Positions 1 through 10,213 of a DNA stretch of 64,000 nt are shown one piece after another. A model generated the notes under the pieces. That model did no database searches, had not been told where the DNA came from, and saw only the letters and a program-made list of their open reading frames with translations. Origin of the DNA: Notospermus geniculatus (taxonomy: Eukaryota; Nemertea; Pilidiophora; Heteronemertea; Lineidae); contig NMRB01000999.1 in assembly GCA_002633025.1 (NCBI GenBank), positions 161,589 to 225,588 of the forward strand. The letters run 5' to 3'. Made by a program: the position numbers and the translations under genes. Each line of letters begins with the position of its first letter. Positions within the stretch are counted from its first letter, which is position 1.

Positions 1-126
1 ATGGAAGACTGCTTGATCTATATTAGCGCCATCTAGTTGGATGGAACTCCACAGCACTTGGGTGATCATCGCGCGATTAAGGGTGTTTAGCCATCAGCGT
101 ACAAATTCTGCATTACACATGTTAAA

Positions 127-531
127 GGCCAAGAAAACTATTGTCTGATGTCTGTATGGTGCTCCACCAGAGGCATTTACCCGCAGGATAATCACACGCG
201 TCTAAAGGCTCGTTTCCACAGACGCGTTTCACGCTGCGTGATGCGTCAAATCTTTTGTTATTTTCCGCCGCTCTGCTTCCAAACAATGGGCGAAGCGTCA
301 AAACGCTCACGCTACCGCTTCTGTGGAAACGGGCCTTAACTGTCCTGCGTCTAAGTCCAAGAGGACAAAGAAAATGTTGAACGATCAGGCAGGCTTGTCT
401 AGAATTTGTCCAACACTTTCTTTTGTCATCCCACACTGAGATGCAGGAAAGTTAGACGCGTGTGATCATCGTGTGGGTAAATGCCAGAGATCAGGCAGCA
501 TGCAGAAGGCAGAACAATAGTTTTTAGGGCG
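127..531. mobile_element. MITE with a second inverted-repeat element nested inside
   Basis: The left arm (about 127-206) and the reverse complement of the right arm (about 452-531) share imperfect terminal inverted repeats including GGCATTTACCC and ATCACACGCGTCT. Between them, 206-339 is itself palindromic, with arms that both read CGTTTCCACAGA when each is read inward. The simplest reading is one MITE inserted inside another. No coding capacity. Confidence 0.7.
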
Positions 532-599
532 TCCAAAGGTTAGATAATCAATACATGAAATATATAGTATTACGCCCTACTGTTCTGGCTATGGAAAAA

Positions 600-735
600 T
601 TTCGACCAGTTTTTGTGAAAAACGTCATCAAAATATACAAAAACGTCATCAAAATATGTGAAAAAGAATCATACCCCGTAAAAAACGTCATCACAATATG
701 CATTCACGTGACACACAATCCCATAAAACGTCATT
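600..735. repeat. Short tandem repeat around AAACGTCATCAAAATAT
   Basis: The 17-18 bp motif AAACGTCATCAAAATAT occurs twice in tandem and then in decayed copies down to 735. The small ORF that crosses it is a by-product of the repeat. Confidence 0.6.
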
Positions 736-769
736 CATGACCTTGAACACAATGAAATTTAGGTCAATA

Positions 770-1660
770 TTCGATAGGGAATTCGTCTGTGTGTATTGTG
801 TGTTGATGCATTTTCTTTTCAACCTTAATAAAACAGTACAACGAAATTATGAAACTGTATTGGCATAATGTTTCTGATGACATGTTTCATTCAGCATCCA
901 AGCTCAGGATGCGTTTTAGTGTTTTTGTCAATTCCCGGAATTGTCCTCTCGTTCCTCACGCATGACCATGCTCCGTGGAGAGCCCTGGTGGAAGGAATGC
1001 AGGACATTTTTTGTATTGTTGTAGGCGTAATTTACATAGCCTTCAGTTGACGTCATCGCGTCATGATCAGTGTCTCACTCATACATGTCAATTTGTCATA
1101 CACATTTTGCTCGATGCAAAGTTTGAGTGGGCCGTATAAACAACTGAGGGCATGAAAATAAAAAAAATCACTTACCTGTGTTAGTTATTGAATGACAGCA
1201 GCTGGATTGGCTTGAAAACCCGGGGGAAACAAAGCGAATATAGTCCATACGGCTTGCTGTATATCGAGTGCAATCCCACCTCAATCTGACCGCACAACGT
1301 TTTGACGTCATCACCAATGGTGTTGACGCTGTGCTTCTAGGCTACGCCATGGGCGTCGCCTAGAACCGATTCACCTTAGCAACGACGTCACTGAGTTTTG
1401 GCATGCACGTCAATTATTGGACTGACAGGGAATTCGCCTATGACATGAGCGTGTGTGTTGATGCGTTTTCCTTTTCAACTTAAATGCTTCTGATGACATT
1501 GCCGGACGTTAATAATGCAGCACCCCTGTAGTCATCGCCAGATTAGCCCAGGATGCGTATTTATAAATGGGCTTATGTGGTTTTGTCAATTCCGAATTTC
1601 CTCCCGTTTCTCACGCATGGCCATGCTCCGTGGGGAGCGGGCTATGACATTTGTGTACTG
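770..1660 (+). repeat. Diverged direct repeat (about 770-1015 and 1425-1655)
   Basis: Both segments contain, in the same order, GGGAATTCG, TGTTGATGC, TTCTGATGACAT, GGATGCGT, TTTTGTCAATTCC and CATGCTCCGTGG. The two copies differ by point changes and small indels. Between them lies non-repeated sequence that includes a good donor site on the minus strand near 1175, so an unrecognised minus-strand exon at about 1176-1260 cannot be excluded. I saw no gene in 1-2183 that I can support. Confidence 0.55.
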
Positions 1661-2183
1661 AATATTGACTGATGATTTCTCAAAATGGTCTCAGCTGTCT
1701 TTCCAGTTCGAAGTCCTCGCATCGTCATAATCATGTGGGCCTAATGGCACGATCAACTGGTCAATCAAGTCACGTCCCAAAATCCCGCCCAACAAAATAG
1801 CAAACCAATCAGGAAATTCAAACACCACCGCCCTATGTTTTTTTTAAAACATTTCTTGTTTAGGCCTTTAACCTGTGTAATGCAGAATTTTACGCTGATT
1901 AGGCTAAACACCCTTTTTGAATCCGGCCCAGAGTTTTCGCACAGTCCAGAAACGCCAGCTATGGGCGGTATTTTCCGCCAAAATCTCAGCGCGATAATTC
2001 CATACCAGCGCCAACGCGTTCGTCTATCACTTTGCTCAGTCGTGACAACGAACAATGGCATTCACGTTCGCGTTTCGGAGGCTTTGCGAAAACTAGTCTC
2101 TCTGACAAAACGCGTTGAGCTTCTTCCAGTTCTGGCTTATTTCTCCTGGGGATCCTTTGGGGTGATTCTTCTGCGGAACTTAC

Positions 2184-2647
2184 AATATAGATGAGCATTC
2201 CTCCGACTATAAGCTGCAGCATCAAGGACAGGATGATGAGGACAATCAAGGAAACCCAGAGTCCAACATTTTTGTTTCGGTCAGCGTACACCAGGGTCTT
2301 TAGCTGGGAAACATTACTAGTGACAAGACCCAGGCTCAACACACTGAAAAAGGGAAAATGTCATCTCTTATGCTATCATTTATAAGCTTCGTTTGAACTG
2401 AAAACACCGTTTTTTGAGATGTTCACGAGTTGATCTTGGAGCATTAGTTTCTGAAGCGGCAGATGGTAGGCCTATCTGTGTTGCAAAGCCTTTCTGAAGA
2501 AAATTCCACTTCTTACCCTTTCACAACTGTCTGTTTTTTGCTGTGGGCGTCGGGATCTGGGGCTTCAAAATATTCCTCTTCTCCCACCCTCTCATTCACT
2601 CTTGTTACCAGGGACCCGTCGTTGTCGCCAGAGTTTATTGTGGTCAT
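2184..2647 (-). CDS. Ninjurin-like membrane protein, two exons, C-terminal exon not found
   Basis: Exon 1 is 2647-2517 (ATG at 2647, preceded by an acceptor at 2661, so the 5' UTR is spliced) and exon 2 is 2343-2184. They join in phase (GG plus T). The 97 residues begin with an acidic soluble stretch. They continue with the ninjurin amphipathic region, ending in VTSNVSQLK (compare the MANASQLK motif of ninjurins), and with one membrane segment around VLIILSLMLQLIVGG. Ninjurins are small plasma-membrane proteins that oligomerise through these amphipathic helices; vertebrate NINJ1 drives plasma-membrane rupture in lytic cell death. The donor after exon 2 is GTAAGT. The second membrane helix, encoded downstream in the family, is not visible in 1-2183, so the gene either runs off the left edge or is broken by repeats. 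Family call fairly sure; function inferred. Confidence 0.8.
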
Positions 2648-2925
2648 TTGTGCAACGGAACTGAAAATGACGTAAAAAAAGTTAGTTATCACTCCGTTTT
2701 CTGAGCACTTTGGCAAGTCTTCTGTCCTTCCTACTGTCAAAACGAAGCCTACTTCAAAACCCCCACACTTTTCTGCCGTTGCTGGTGATAGGTATGGGAC
2801 AACCTCAAACAGGGAACTTTTGACGTCGAGCAGACGGCAAATACGTCGCTCTGATTGGTAGTGGTGAAATTTAGGTGACCACCAGACAGGTATGAACGTT
2901 TGACGTCGAGCACACGACAGTAGGG

Positions 2926-3074
2926 AGGTTTAGAAACCAAACGATAAACGTAAACGTTAACGACTACGACAACGCTATTTTTGTATCGAAAATGTAATAT
3001 AAAATCTGGTGAATGTGTGGTATGAAAAATAACGTTGTCGTAAAGTTGACGTTTATCGTTTGATTTCTAAACCT
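2926..3074. mobile_element. MITE with about 45-bp terminal inverted repeats
   Basis: The left end starts AGGTTTAGAAACCAAACGAT and the right end is its near-exact inverse (ATCGTTTGATTTCTAAACCT). A second matching block, CGACAACG/CGTTGTCG, lies inside. About 149 bp, no coding capacity. Confidence 0.8.
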
Positions 3075-3075
3075 G

Positions 3076-3702
3076 TCTAGTGATCCTCTTCAGACGTTCG
3101 TACGCTAAGTTTGTGCGGGCGGATGAAGTGGAGCGAGGTAAAAAAACCATCACTGCGGGAGGATGACCACAGAAGTACGAACGTTTCTGACACCGAGGAT
3201 CAGACCACAGGGGAACATAGCGCCAAAGTCTCAGCAAGTCGAAAGTACCAAATCCCCCAAAGAAATGGGTTTACTGACAATGCACCGTTAACTGACTACG
3301 AAGAGAAAAATGAAACTGAAGAAAAGAAGAAAAAGAAGTAGAAAAAAACTGAAGTTTGTCAGTCGCTGGACTGCGTCCACAGTCTTTTAAATGTGAAATT
3401 ACAGTAGTTAGGCCGCTTACTTCACAGCAAAACCGACTGAATTTTGCGTTCACTTACTGCTCTCTCCAGCTTCCCTTGTCTGCCATTCCAGAATGTGATA
3501 CTAGGCCTATACATGGAATGATGAGATGTACGATACATACCATTATAGGCCTTCATTATGCCCCGCTTATCATGGACTAGGCCTACACTATTTACATGCA
3601 TAGGCCTGATTCACAGCAGCTTTGAAAAATTGCGCAAATACAGATTCACGCATCGTAAACAGGCCAAGTACATTTCTCCTCACAGATGATTAGCATGACA
3701 AT
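3076..3702. other. Gene-free or weakly coding stretch
   Basis: A purine-rich reading frame on the plus strand is open from a possible acceptor at 3094 to a stop at 3341. It encodes an acidic and lysine-rich tail ending in a poly-Lys run. It could be a terminal exon, but the composition alone could keep it open and there is no recognisable family. The rest, to 3702, shows only short AGGCCTA palindromes. Confidence 0.4.
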
Positions 3703-4755
3703 AGGCTCACTTGTCAGTACACTTTCAGTGGCTTAAAGGGGTTCTTGAGTGACAGACACGATGACACACGTTAGTTTGTCACTTCGATGAGAGATGGCGC
3801 CACTAATGCTGGCATGAAAGGAAAAATGGTCCATGGACCATGTGCTCACTGGGTTGGACATAACAGTCTAATGACAGAGGGAGGTACATACGTATCAGTT
3901 ATGAGCAATCTGGGTCAAGTCATTCTCAGAAAAGACTTTGACGATTTTTGGGTTATGCCACCTGGCGGCCATATTGGATGTCCGATCGGGCCAAAACTTC
4001 ACATGGATATAAAGGTCATCTGCAGGGGGGCCACATAGCACATTGGAGCGCTTTGGGTTAAGGCGTTCCTGAGTTACAGCACTTTGATGATTTTTGGGTT
4101 ACGCCACCTGGTGGCCATCTTTGAAGTCAAATCAGCCAGAAATTTGACATGCATGTAAAGGTCATCTAGATGGAGGTAAATATCAAATTTGAGCACTCTC
4201 CCTCAAGCCGTTCCTGAGTAATAGCACTTACTTGATTTTCAGGTTACGCCACCTGGCGGCCATATTGGATGTCCAATCGGGCCGAAACTTGGTATTTTTT
4301 AAGGTACCCCTCCAATGCATGTTTATGCAAGATATGAAGTTGCTCGGTGAAATAATGAGAAATTGTGGCAGGTTCGTCACTTTTGTCGAACTTTGACCTC
4401 TGTGACCTTGAAAAGTAGGTCAAATCAAAAACCCGTTATATATGTTATGTATCCTTATTAGCTACACCTATGATAAAAATTTGGAGATGATCTAGTCATT
4501 AGTTCAGGAGTTATTGAACTTTTTGTGTTTTTGGTTTCCGCCACCTGGTGGCCAAACTGAGAGTCGAATGGGACCGAAACTTGGTGTCATGGGTCATCTG
4601 ACCTTGGGGTATATATGTACCAAGTTTCAGATCAATAGCTCCAGCGGTTACGAAACGTGCCCTGCTAACGGCCAACGACGACGACGGACGACGACGGACG
4701 CCGACGACGGACGACGGACGCTGCACCATCGTAATAGCTCACCCCAGTGAGCTAA
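3703..4755 (+). mobile_element. Long interspersed repeat with internal tandem units, GACGGAC microsatellite and terminal hairpin (copy 1)
   Basis: It contains several diverged units built around CACCTGGCGGCCATATTGGA (near 3960, 4100, 4245 and 4540), then TTTGACCTCTGTGACCTTGA, then a GACGACGGACG microsatellite at about 4675-4725. It ends in the small hairpin AGCTCAC-CCCA-GTGAGCT followed by AAAAA. The same order recurs at 43472-44425, at 57529-58169 (truncated) and inverted at 63571-64000. Hairpin-terminated ends are seen in Helitrons, but no Helitron protein or 5' end is visible, so the class is open. Confidence 0.75.
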
Positions 4756-5196
4756 AAAACAATCTGGATCTTTCGTTTTCTGGTACCTTCTGCTAGGGCA
4801 GTTTTCCGATCAGGTTTATTTGATGGAATCAATAAGAAATAGAGTTAAACATACCGGTTGCTACAGTTTAAGTAGAGGTAACAATGATGCCATCTGGTAG
4901 CAGGGTTTGAAACCAAATTGTCGGATGAGAAAAACCCCTTTAAATCGGACGATTTGTAGTTATTGATTGACCCAATGACCTGCATGGACATCGATTGAAT
5001 CATAATAAACATGTCCGAGGGATTCCGAACAATAACTTTATCTCCATTCTTAAAACAAAGGACTTTTTCAATTGGCCCACCATCTATTGGGGCAATAGGG
5101 CATCAGATAGCCTAGGCCTAGACCTATTTAACAAATGAAAAGAAAATCTTTGAACATCAGCAAGCAAGGTAGAGAAGTGAACCTAGCACCACGAAG

Positions 5197-7826
5197 ATGA
5201 AATTAATTCACATCAGCCTTTTTCTCGGTGCGGCGTTCGTTTCCTCCGAGGCGTTCCTCTTCAACAGGAGGGAAAAGAAGCCGGCCATTTCGGGTACGTA
5301 CACGAGAAAAATCGCTTCGTGCTCACACTTGAAAATTCACGCCTGTCATCGGTTAAAATTCTCTAATGAGTAAGCCTATATCACTGAATTACGACTGTAG
5401 GCTAATTAAGTTCTTGAAACTATTAAGGAACTACCTCAACGACTTACCCTGCAACCTTCATCGGTCAGGAAAATGATCCCGGATTTTGGTTCCAAGAGAT
5501 TACTCCTACATATATTTTGTTACCGACTTGGCCTACACACCAGCGGGAACTGCACGGTCCGATGCTCCAGACGAATAAGATCGTGAACGCTGAAATTGAA
5601 AGCGTTGGGCGAGGGAATAACAAAGCTTTTGCCACGTTCGCGTTCGTTGTAAGGAGGTTTCGCACATCTGATCGAGTGAAACACGAAGTACGAATTTGGA
5701 CTTCACTTACATGACGTAATGTCTTTCAGGAGATGGTTGGTACCACAAATATCGCCTGCTGCAAGATCTAATAGCGTTTGACGTTAGACCGATAGAATTT
5801 ACCGTGTATATATTAAAATTCGAAATTTATCTTTCGTTTCCACTTCGTATCTACGAAGTGGCAATTTGAAAATTCAAGGTGCACCATAACTCTCTCGGTC
5901 TCCCGTGATATGCTAAAAGACGCCCTGGCAGCAGAGACATTTCGCGTCGTACCAACCATCTCCTGAAATACATTAGGTCCTGGAAATCGACATCCTGGGA
6001 AATGGAAGTTAAATTTCGGATTTCGTACTTCGTGTTTCGTCAGATTTGCGAAACTTCGCTAGGAAATCAGCCTACTCCATGCGCGAACGCGGAAAAGCTT
6101 TGTTCAAAATCTCCAGGACGAGAGCTCAGACGGAGGACAAAGTTCCTCCTGTAGGCCTATTTCACGTTTGTGGCGCACTATGTAAAATAGGTCTAATACC
6201 AAAGAAATCCAACATTTTAGAAATCAACGAAAACTGCACAGAGCTTGCAAGTCAGGGAAACTGCGACTTCTACAACTGTTTCAACAACCGACACGAGTGC
6301 AGGGAGTTCCTGGTCGGAATGGCTCATGACTTGTGCGTGAAACTGGAGCAGAGAAGACCCCAGTTCACGATACCGGTGCGTGCCTTTGAATTGCTTACCC
6401 CTCTTCTCCGACTCAGTTTGCCCTCTCGCAGTGACCCCGGACTCTCGCAGGGGATGTTGCTGATCAGTTGATTCTGTCACACTGATTCAAACACGTCTAT
6501 CATTCCAATGGGTCATATGAATAAAGACTGGTAAATGCTTTTACTTGAATTTTGCAATACAAATGCACTAGGCTATGCTGTACAAATCTGAAGGTAAATT
6601 AACATTTGCTAGTCTTTATGACTATTGATATGAGCCAATGTTCATTGTTCCTCTTCCGAACTTTTCAGGGGCAAATATGGCTGCGCAACAACACCAACTG
6701 CATAATGGAGGAGCTGGTCCCATTGTATAGATCCTCGGAGTTGAATTGTGAGGACCTGACTGATGCTGGCTATGACAGCTATCAAAGCTGCGCCTTGGCT
6801 GGAAAGCCAAACGTTTGTGATATCTTCTGGGCCAACGCGGAACACTTCATGGCCGTCACCGACATGCGAAGTATGAGGTAAGTTGAAGAATGACTGGGGG
6901 CATTTAGCTGTCATCACCAGCTGAGACTTTACCTCCCTGTAAATACCTATTACCCCGTTTCCCTGTGCTGCCACAGGATGAAGAATGAGAAATAGCACAG
7001 CAGACTGAGATACAACAAGAGGAAGAAGACAGAGATACAGCCACACAAGGCAGACTGCGATTAACCAGGAGAAAGACAGAGTCACAGTCACAGCCACAGC
7101 CACAGAAGACAGACTGACAGACAGCCACATGAAGAAGACAGAGCCAAAGCCACAGAAGACAGACTGAGCTACAGCCACAGGAGAAAGATGGAGCCACACC
7201 CACAGGAGACAGAATGAGATACAGCCACACGAAGAAGACAGAGCCAAAGCCAAAGAAGACAGACTGAGATACAATCACAGGAGGAAGACGGAGCAACAGC
7301 CACCGATGAGACAGACTGAGATACAGCCACATGAAGAAGACAGAGCCACAGCCACAGAAGACAGACTGAGATACAACCACAGGAGAAAGACGGCGCCACA
7401 GCCAGAGAAGACAGACTGAGATACACCACAGGAGAAAGATGGAGCCACAGCCACAGAAGACAGACTGAGATACACCACAGGAGAAAGATGGAGCCACAAC
7501 CACAGAAGACAGACTGAGATACAACCATAGGAGAAAGACTGAGGCACAGCCACAGAAGGCAGATACAGGCACAGCAGGAAGACAGATCCACAGCGACAGA
7601 AGACAGACTGAGACACAGCCACAGGAGGAAGACACACAGCCAAACACTCAAAGAAGCTGAAGTGCAGTAGGTGTTATCCGTTCCTCAAGTATGTGTTTGT
7701 TCTTTTTCTAGGAGTGCAAAGCATGCAGTTTCCACGATGGCACGTTGTGGGTTGCACGCCCTGCGAAGATTCATAAGATACCTGACATCACATGATATCG
7801 AAGTTCCATCACCCTTCGATAAGTAA
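5197..7826 (+). CDS. Secreted cysteine-rich protein, stanniocalcin-like (191 aa, 4 exons)
   Basis: The exons are 5197-5293, 6221-6375, 6669-6877 and 7712-7826. All joins are GT-AG and in frame, with a stop at 7824. Residues 1-20 form a signal peptide (basic start, hydrophobic SLFLGAAFV core, SSEA cleavage region), followed by a basic RREKK stretch. The mature chain has ten cysteines (38, 47, 52, 59, 71, 95, 111, 125, 134, 166), including the motif CDFYNC, and N-glycosylation sites at N37 and N91. Cysteine spacing and length resemble stanniocalcin-like secreted proteins of invertebrates. Vertebrate stanniocalcins are glycoprotein hormones of calcium and phosphate balance; whether this protein signals is unknown. 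A TATTTAA element lies at 5125, about 70 bp before the ATG. Intron 1 holds a MITE and intron 3 a minisatellite. The exon model is firm; the family name is tentative. Confidence 0.85.
5652..6063. mobile_element. MITE in intron 1 of the stanniocalcin-like gene
   Basis: Arms of about 110 bp are inverted: the left arm carries GTTTCGCA, GAAACACGAAGTACGAA and TTCAGGAGATGGTTGGTACC, and the right arm carries their reverse complements in the opposite order. The right end stops about 160 bp before exon 2. Confidence 0.8.
6990..7645 (+). repeat. Minisatellite of CACAGAAGACAGACTGAGAT-type units in the last intron
   Basis: About 650 bp of diverged tandem units made of CACAGAAGACAGACTGAGAT, ACAACCACAGGAGAAAGA and TGGAGCCACAGC modules; the full higher-order unit is roughly 50 bp. 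The strand is extremely purine/pyrimidine-asymmetric (C is common, T rare on the plus strand). Long minus-strand ORFs rich in Cys, Leu, Ser and Val are translations of this repeat, not genes. Confidence 0.9.
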
Positions 7827-8432
7827 AGGCAAATGGAGGTCTATGCAAGGATCAAGAGGGAGCTTTACCCATGTGAGAGTTTTCTAGTGCGAGTTGGCTC
7901 TCAACAGGCAAGTCACCATTGTCGGTTTCCTTACAGCTAACCCAGAGACCAACGAAACAAACGACCAGCCATTGTTTCCTATCGTTGTCCATACTACAGC
8001 CAATTCGCAGAAGAAAACTCTCATGTCAAGCAGCACAATTCTCTGCTGTTTGTGGATAATTCAGCACCTCTGCAGCCGGATCTTACATGTACATTTCTTC
8101 CAAAGCAATGATAGACTTCAGTCCTTCATTTGTATTTACAAATCTTGCTAGTGGATATTCTGTGGCATGATATCAGTGCCCAGACCTACTTAAAGGACCA
8201 GGGGCCGTATGCATAAAACATCATAAGTGCAAAATTTTCCAAACAAAAGATATGTATGTTATAGATAATTCCACGAGGGCTGCACCTTTGGCAAAGTTCA
8301 AAGAAATTTCTGTTTCTACATTTAAAAGAAGACAATAATTGAATAATTTTTATGAAATATTTTGTTCAAATATATTACTACTTAAATACATGTAATGGGT
8401 TGCAGGTGGTATACACCTGTGGTGTACATTGT

Positions 8433-8438
8433 AATAAA
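8433..8438 (+). promoter_or_regulatory. Candidate poly(A) signal AATAAA of the stanniocalcin-like gene
   Basis: First AATAAA after the stop codon at 7824-7826, giving a 3' UTR of about 620 bp. A second AATAAA lies at 8531. Confidence 0.45.
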
Positions 8439-8672
8439 CTGTATGAATCAAAACAAAACACAAGGGAGCTGTCCTTGTTCGAAAAGGGACGGTTTCATTA
8501 TAAATATTGTTAGTGAAATACACAACTGTAAATAAATATGTATTTTAACACGAGGTGATAGACTTTGCAAAGCATGAGTGGATTTCAGAACACTCTCAAA
8601 AAATTACATTAACCTTGGACGGAGCTCATATGGAAGTATGTAGGCATAGACAAAGTTTTTTGAGTGCAACAA

Positions 8673-8831
8673 TTTTCTATAAGCAAAAAACAGAATACAT
8701 TCCATCCTTAACTAGAAGCACTAGTAGGTCAAAATGGATTCTATTGCAAACCTTTTCTATAAGCAAAAACAGAATACATTCCATCCTTAACTAGAAGCAC
8801 TAGTAGGTCAAAATGGATTCTACTGCAAACC
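8673..8831. repeat. Recent tandem duplication, two units of about 80 bp
   Basis: Both units start TTTTCTATAAGC and run through ATACATTCCATCC to GCAAACC with only an indel and a single substitution between them. A third, strongly decayed copy may follow. Confidence 0.85.
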
Positions 8832-10213
8832 TTTGTTGTACAATTTATACAAAATACAGAAAGTATTCTATCCTTATTTGGAATCAGGCAAAACTGGTTT
8901 ATAGGTCATTGTACATTTTCGTTGTATCATCAATTTGTAAAAACAAAAAGAAATTGTCCTCGACTGTAGATATGTATAGACGAAATAGGATTGGTCATAT
9001 TAAATTTCTGTGTATTATAAGAAAAATGCTGACGTCCATTTTATGTTGTACTTTACTCTGAATGAATTCAACATGTTGGCCTTGGAAATCAATATAGGGT
9101 GGAACATCCCTTTGCGGACCCCTCTGCTAGGAGGACGGTTTATTCCCACTTCGCCCCTTCCCATTTCACCCCCTAACGGTAAATCCATTAAATACTGGTA
9201 GCTGGACACCTCTCTAATAAGGAAACCAAATTTTAGCCCAAATTGTGGGTAGATTTCATCCAGTATAACCTACATAATCAGGACACCTCTTGATTAAGGA
9301 CACCATGCGTCAGTCTCAAACATGTCCTTTTCAGAAAGGTCACTCTGTACACTCTCATGAGGGTCACTTCAAAATAAAACACTTGTGCAGTGTCCTAATT
9401 CTACAGATAAACAATTTATGGTAAACACTTGAAAAGAATAGTGTCATGGCCGGAGATAAATGTTCAAAATAAAGACCAATTGAAAAAGTAACGAGTAACA
9501 ACTTCAATATTTTGTTCAATGGAAAACAGATAACCTCTCTAGGAGAGGGTTATATCTATCCTTCAGAGATAGTGCATTTTCTTTTTTACATTAGGCTTCT
9601 GTGAACAGGTCACCACTTACCGGTGCTTAAGGATAAGGGAACCATTATGAGAGCCAAGGTAACCTTGATTAAGCAGTTCACCCAATATTGGCTGGTATTC
9701 ATAAAAGTTAGCAAATGCTTTTACTTAAGATTTTCACCGAGAGGTCCAATGTAAATGTAGGCCTACTGGAAAACTTGAAGTAAAAGCATTTGCTACACCT
9801 TTTATGTATATCAACCATTGTCTCACTTCAAAAGAAATATGACGTTACTAGGTTGCCCAGTGAGCCGAAAGCCTGAGTTAACATGTCAGTCCACTACAGA
9901 ACGTCATCCCAGCTTTGGATTTTAGCAATGGCTGGTTCTCGGACAAGACATTTCTCCTATCTGAGCACAGTCTCTGGGGGTTTCGTACTGGACTGATGTG
10001 TACCTACTTGAACCCTCTAAGCTGATAAATCATGAAATCTCCACTTTCAATTGATGATGACAGTGGCAACATCCTCCCTTCCCTGGACTAGGCCTAGGCC
10101 TAAGTGGGAGATGGAAACAAATTCAAAGTCCAGCTTGGATAATTTTCCAAGTCCACACTCACACCCTGCTCATTGTGCATTGGGAATGATTTTGAATACT
10201 TTCTAGCTTCAAT
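8832..10213. other. Intergenic stretch between the two convergent genes
   Basis: No coding exon is visible. It holds a MITE at 9691-9817 and a GC-rich patch near 9120-9175 (CCCTTCCCATTTCACCCCC) that resembles sequence beside the assembly gap at 40.3 kb. I found no AATAAA for the dynein transcript between its stop at 10214 and about 9143, where the minus strand reads GGAATAAACC. Confidence 0.6.
9691..9817. mobile_element. Short palindromic MITE (AGCAAATGCTTTTACTT family), copy 1
   Basis: Inverted arms CATAAAAGTTAGCAAATGCT and its complement flank a 45-bp centre. Related copies are at 15139-15258 and 18927-19018, with a decayed one near 6525-6610. Confidence 0.8.

Noticed and set aside
1765-2342. 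Overlapping ORFs on both strands around 1765-2342 taken as separate genes
   Set aside because: Only the part 2343-2184 on the minus strand has a recognisable family (ninjurin) and splice sites; the rest has no features.
3111-3341. Purine-rich plus-strand ORF ending in poly-Lys
   Set aside because: No family resemblance; low-complexity composition explains the open frame. Kept only as a remark, because a terminal exon cannot be ruled out.
6642-7651. Long minus-strand ORFs (up to about 250 residues) with repeated Ser-Val-Cys-Leu-Leu-Trp motifs that look like a multi-pass membrane or repeat protein
   Set aside because: They are the antisense translation of the minisatellite, overlap each other in all three frames, and cross the exon and intron of a well-supported plus-strand gene.
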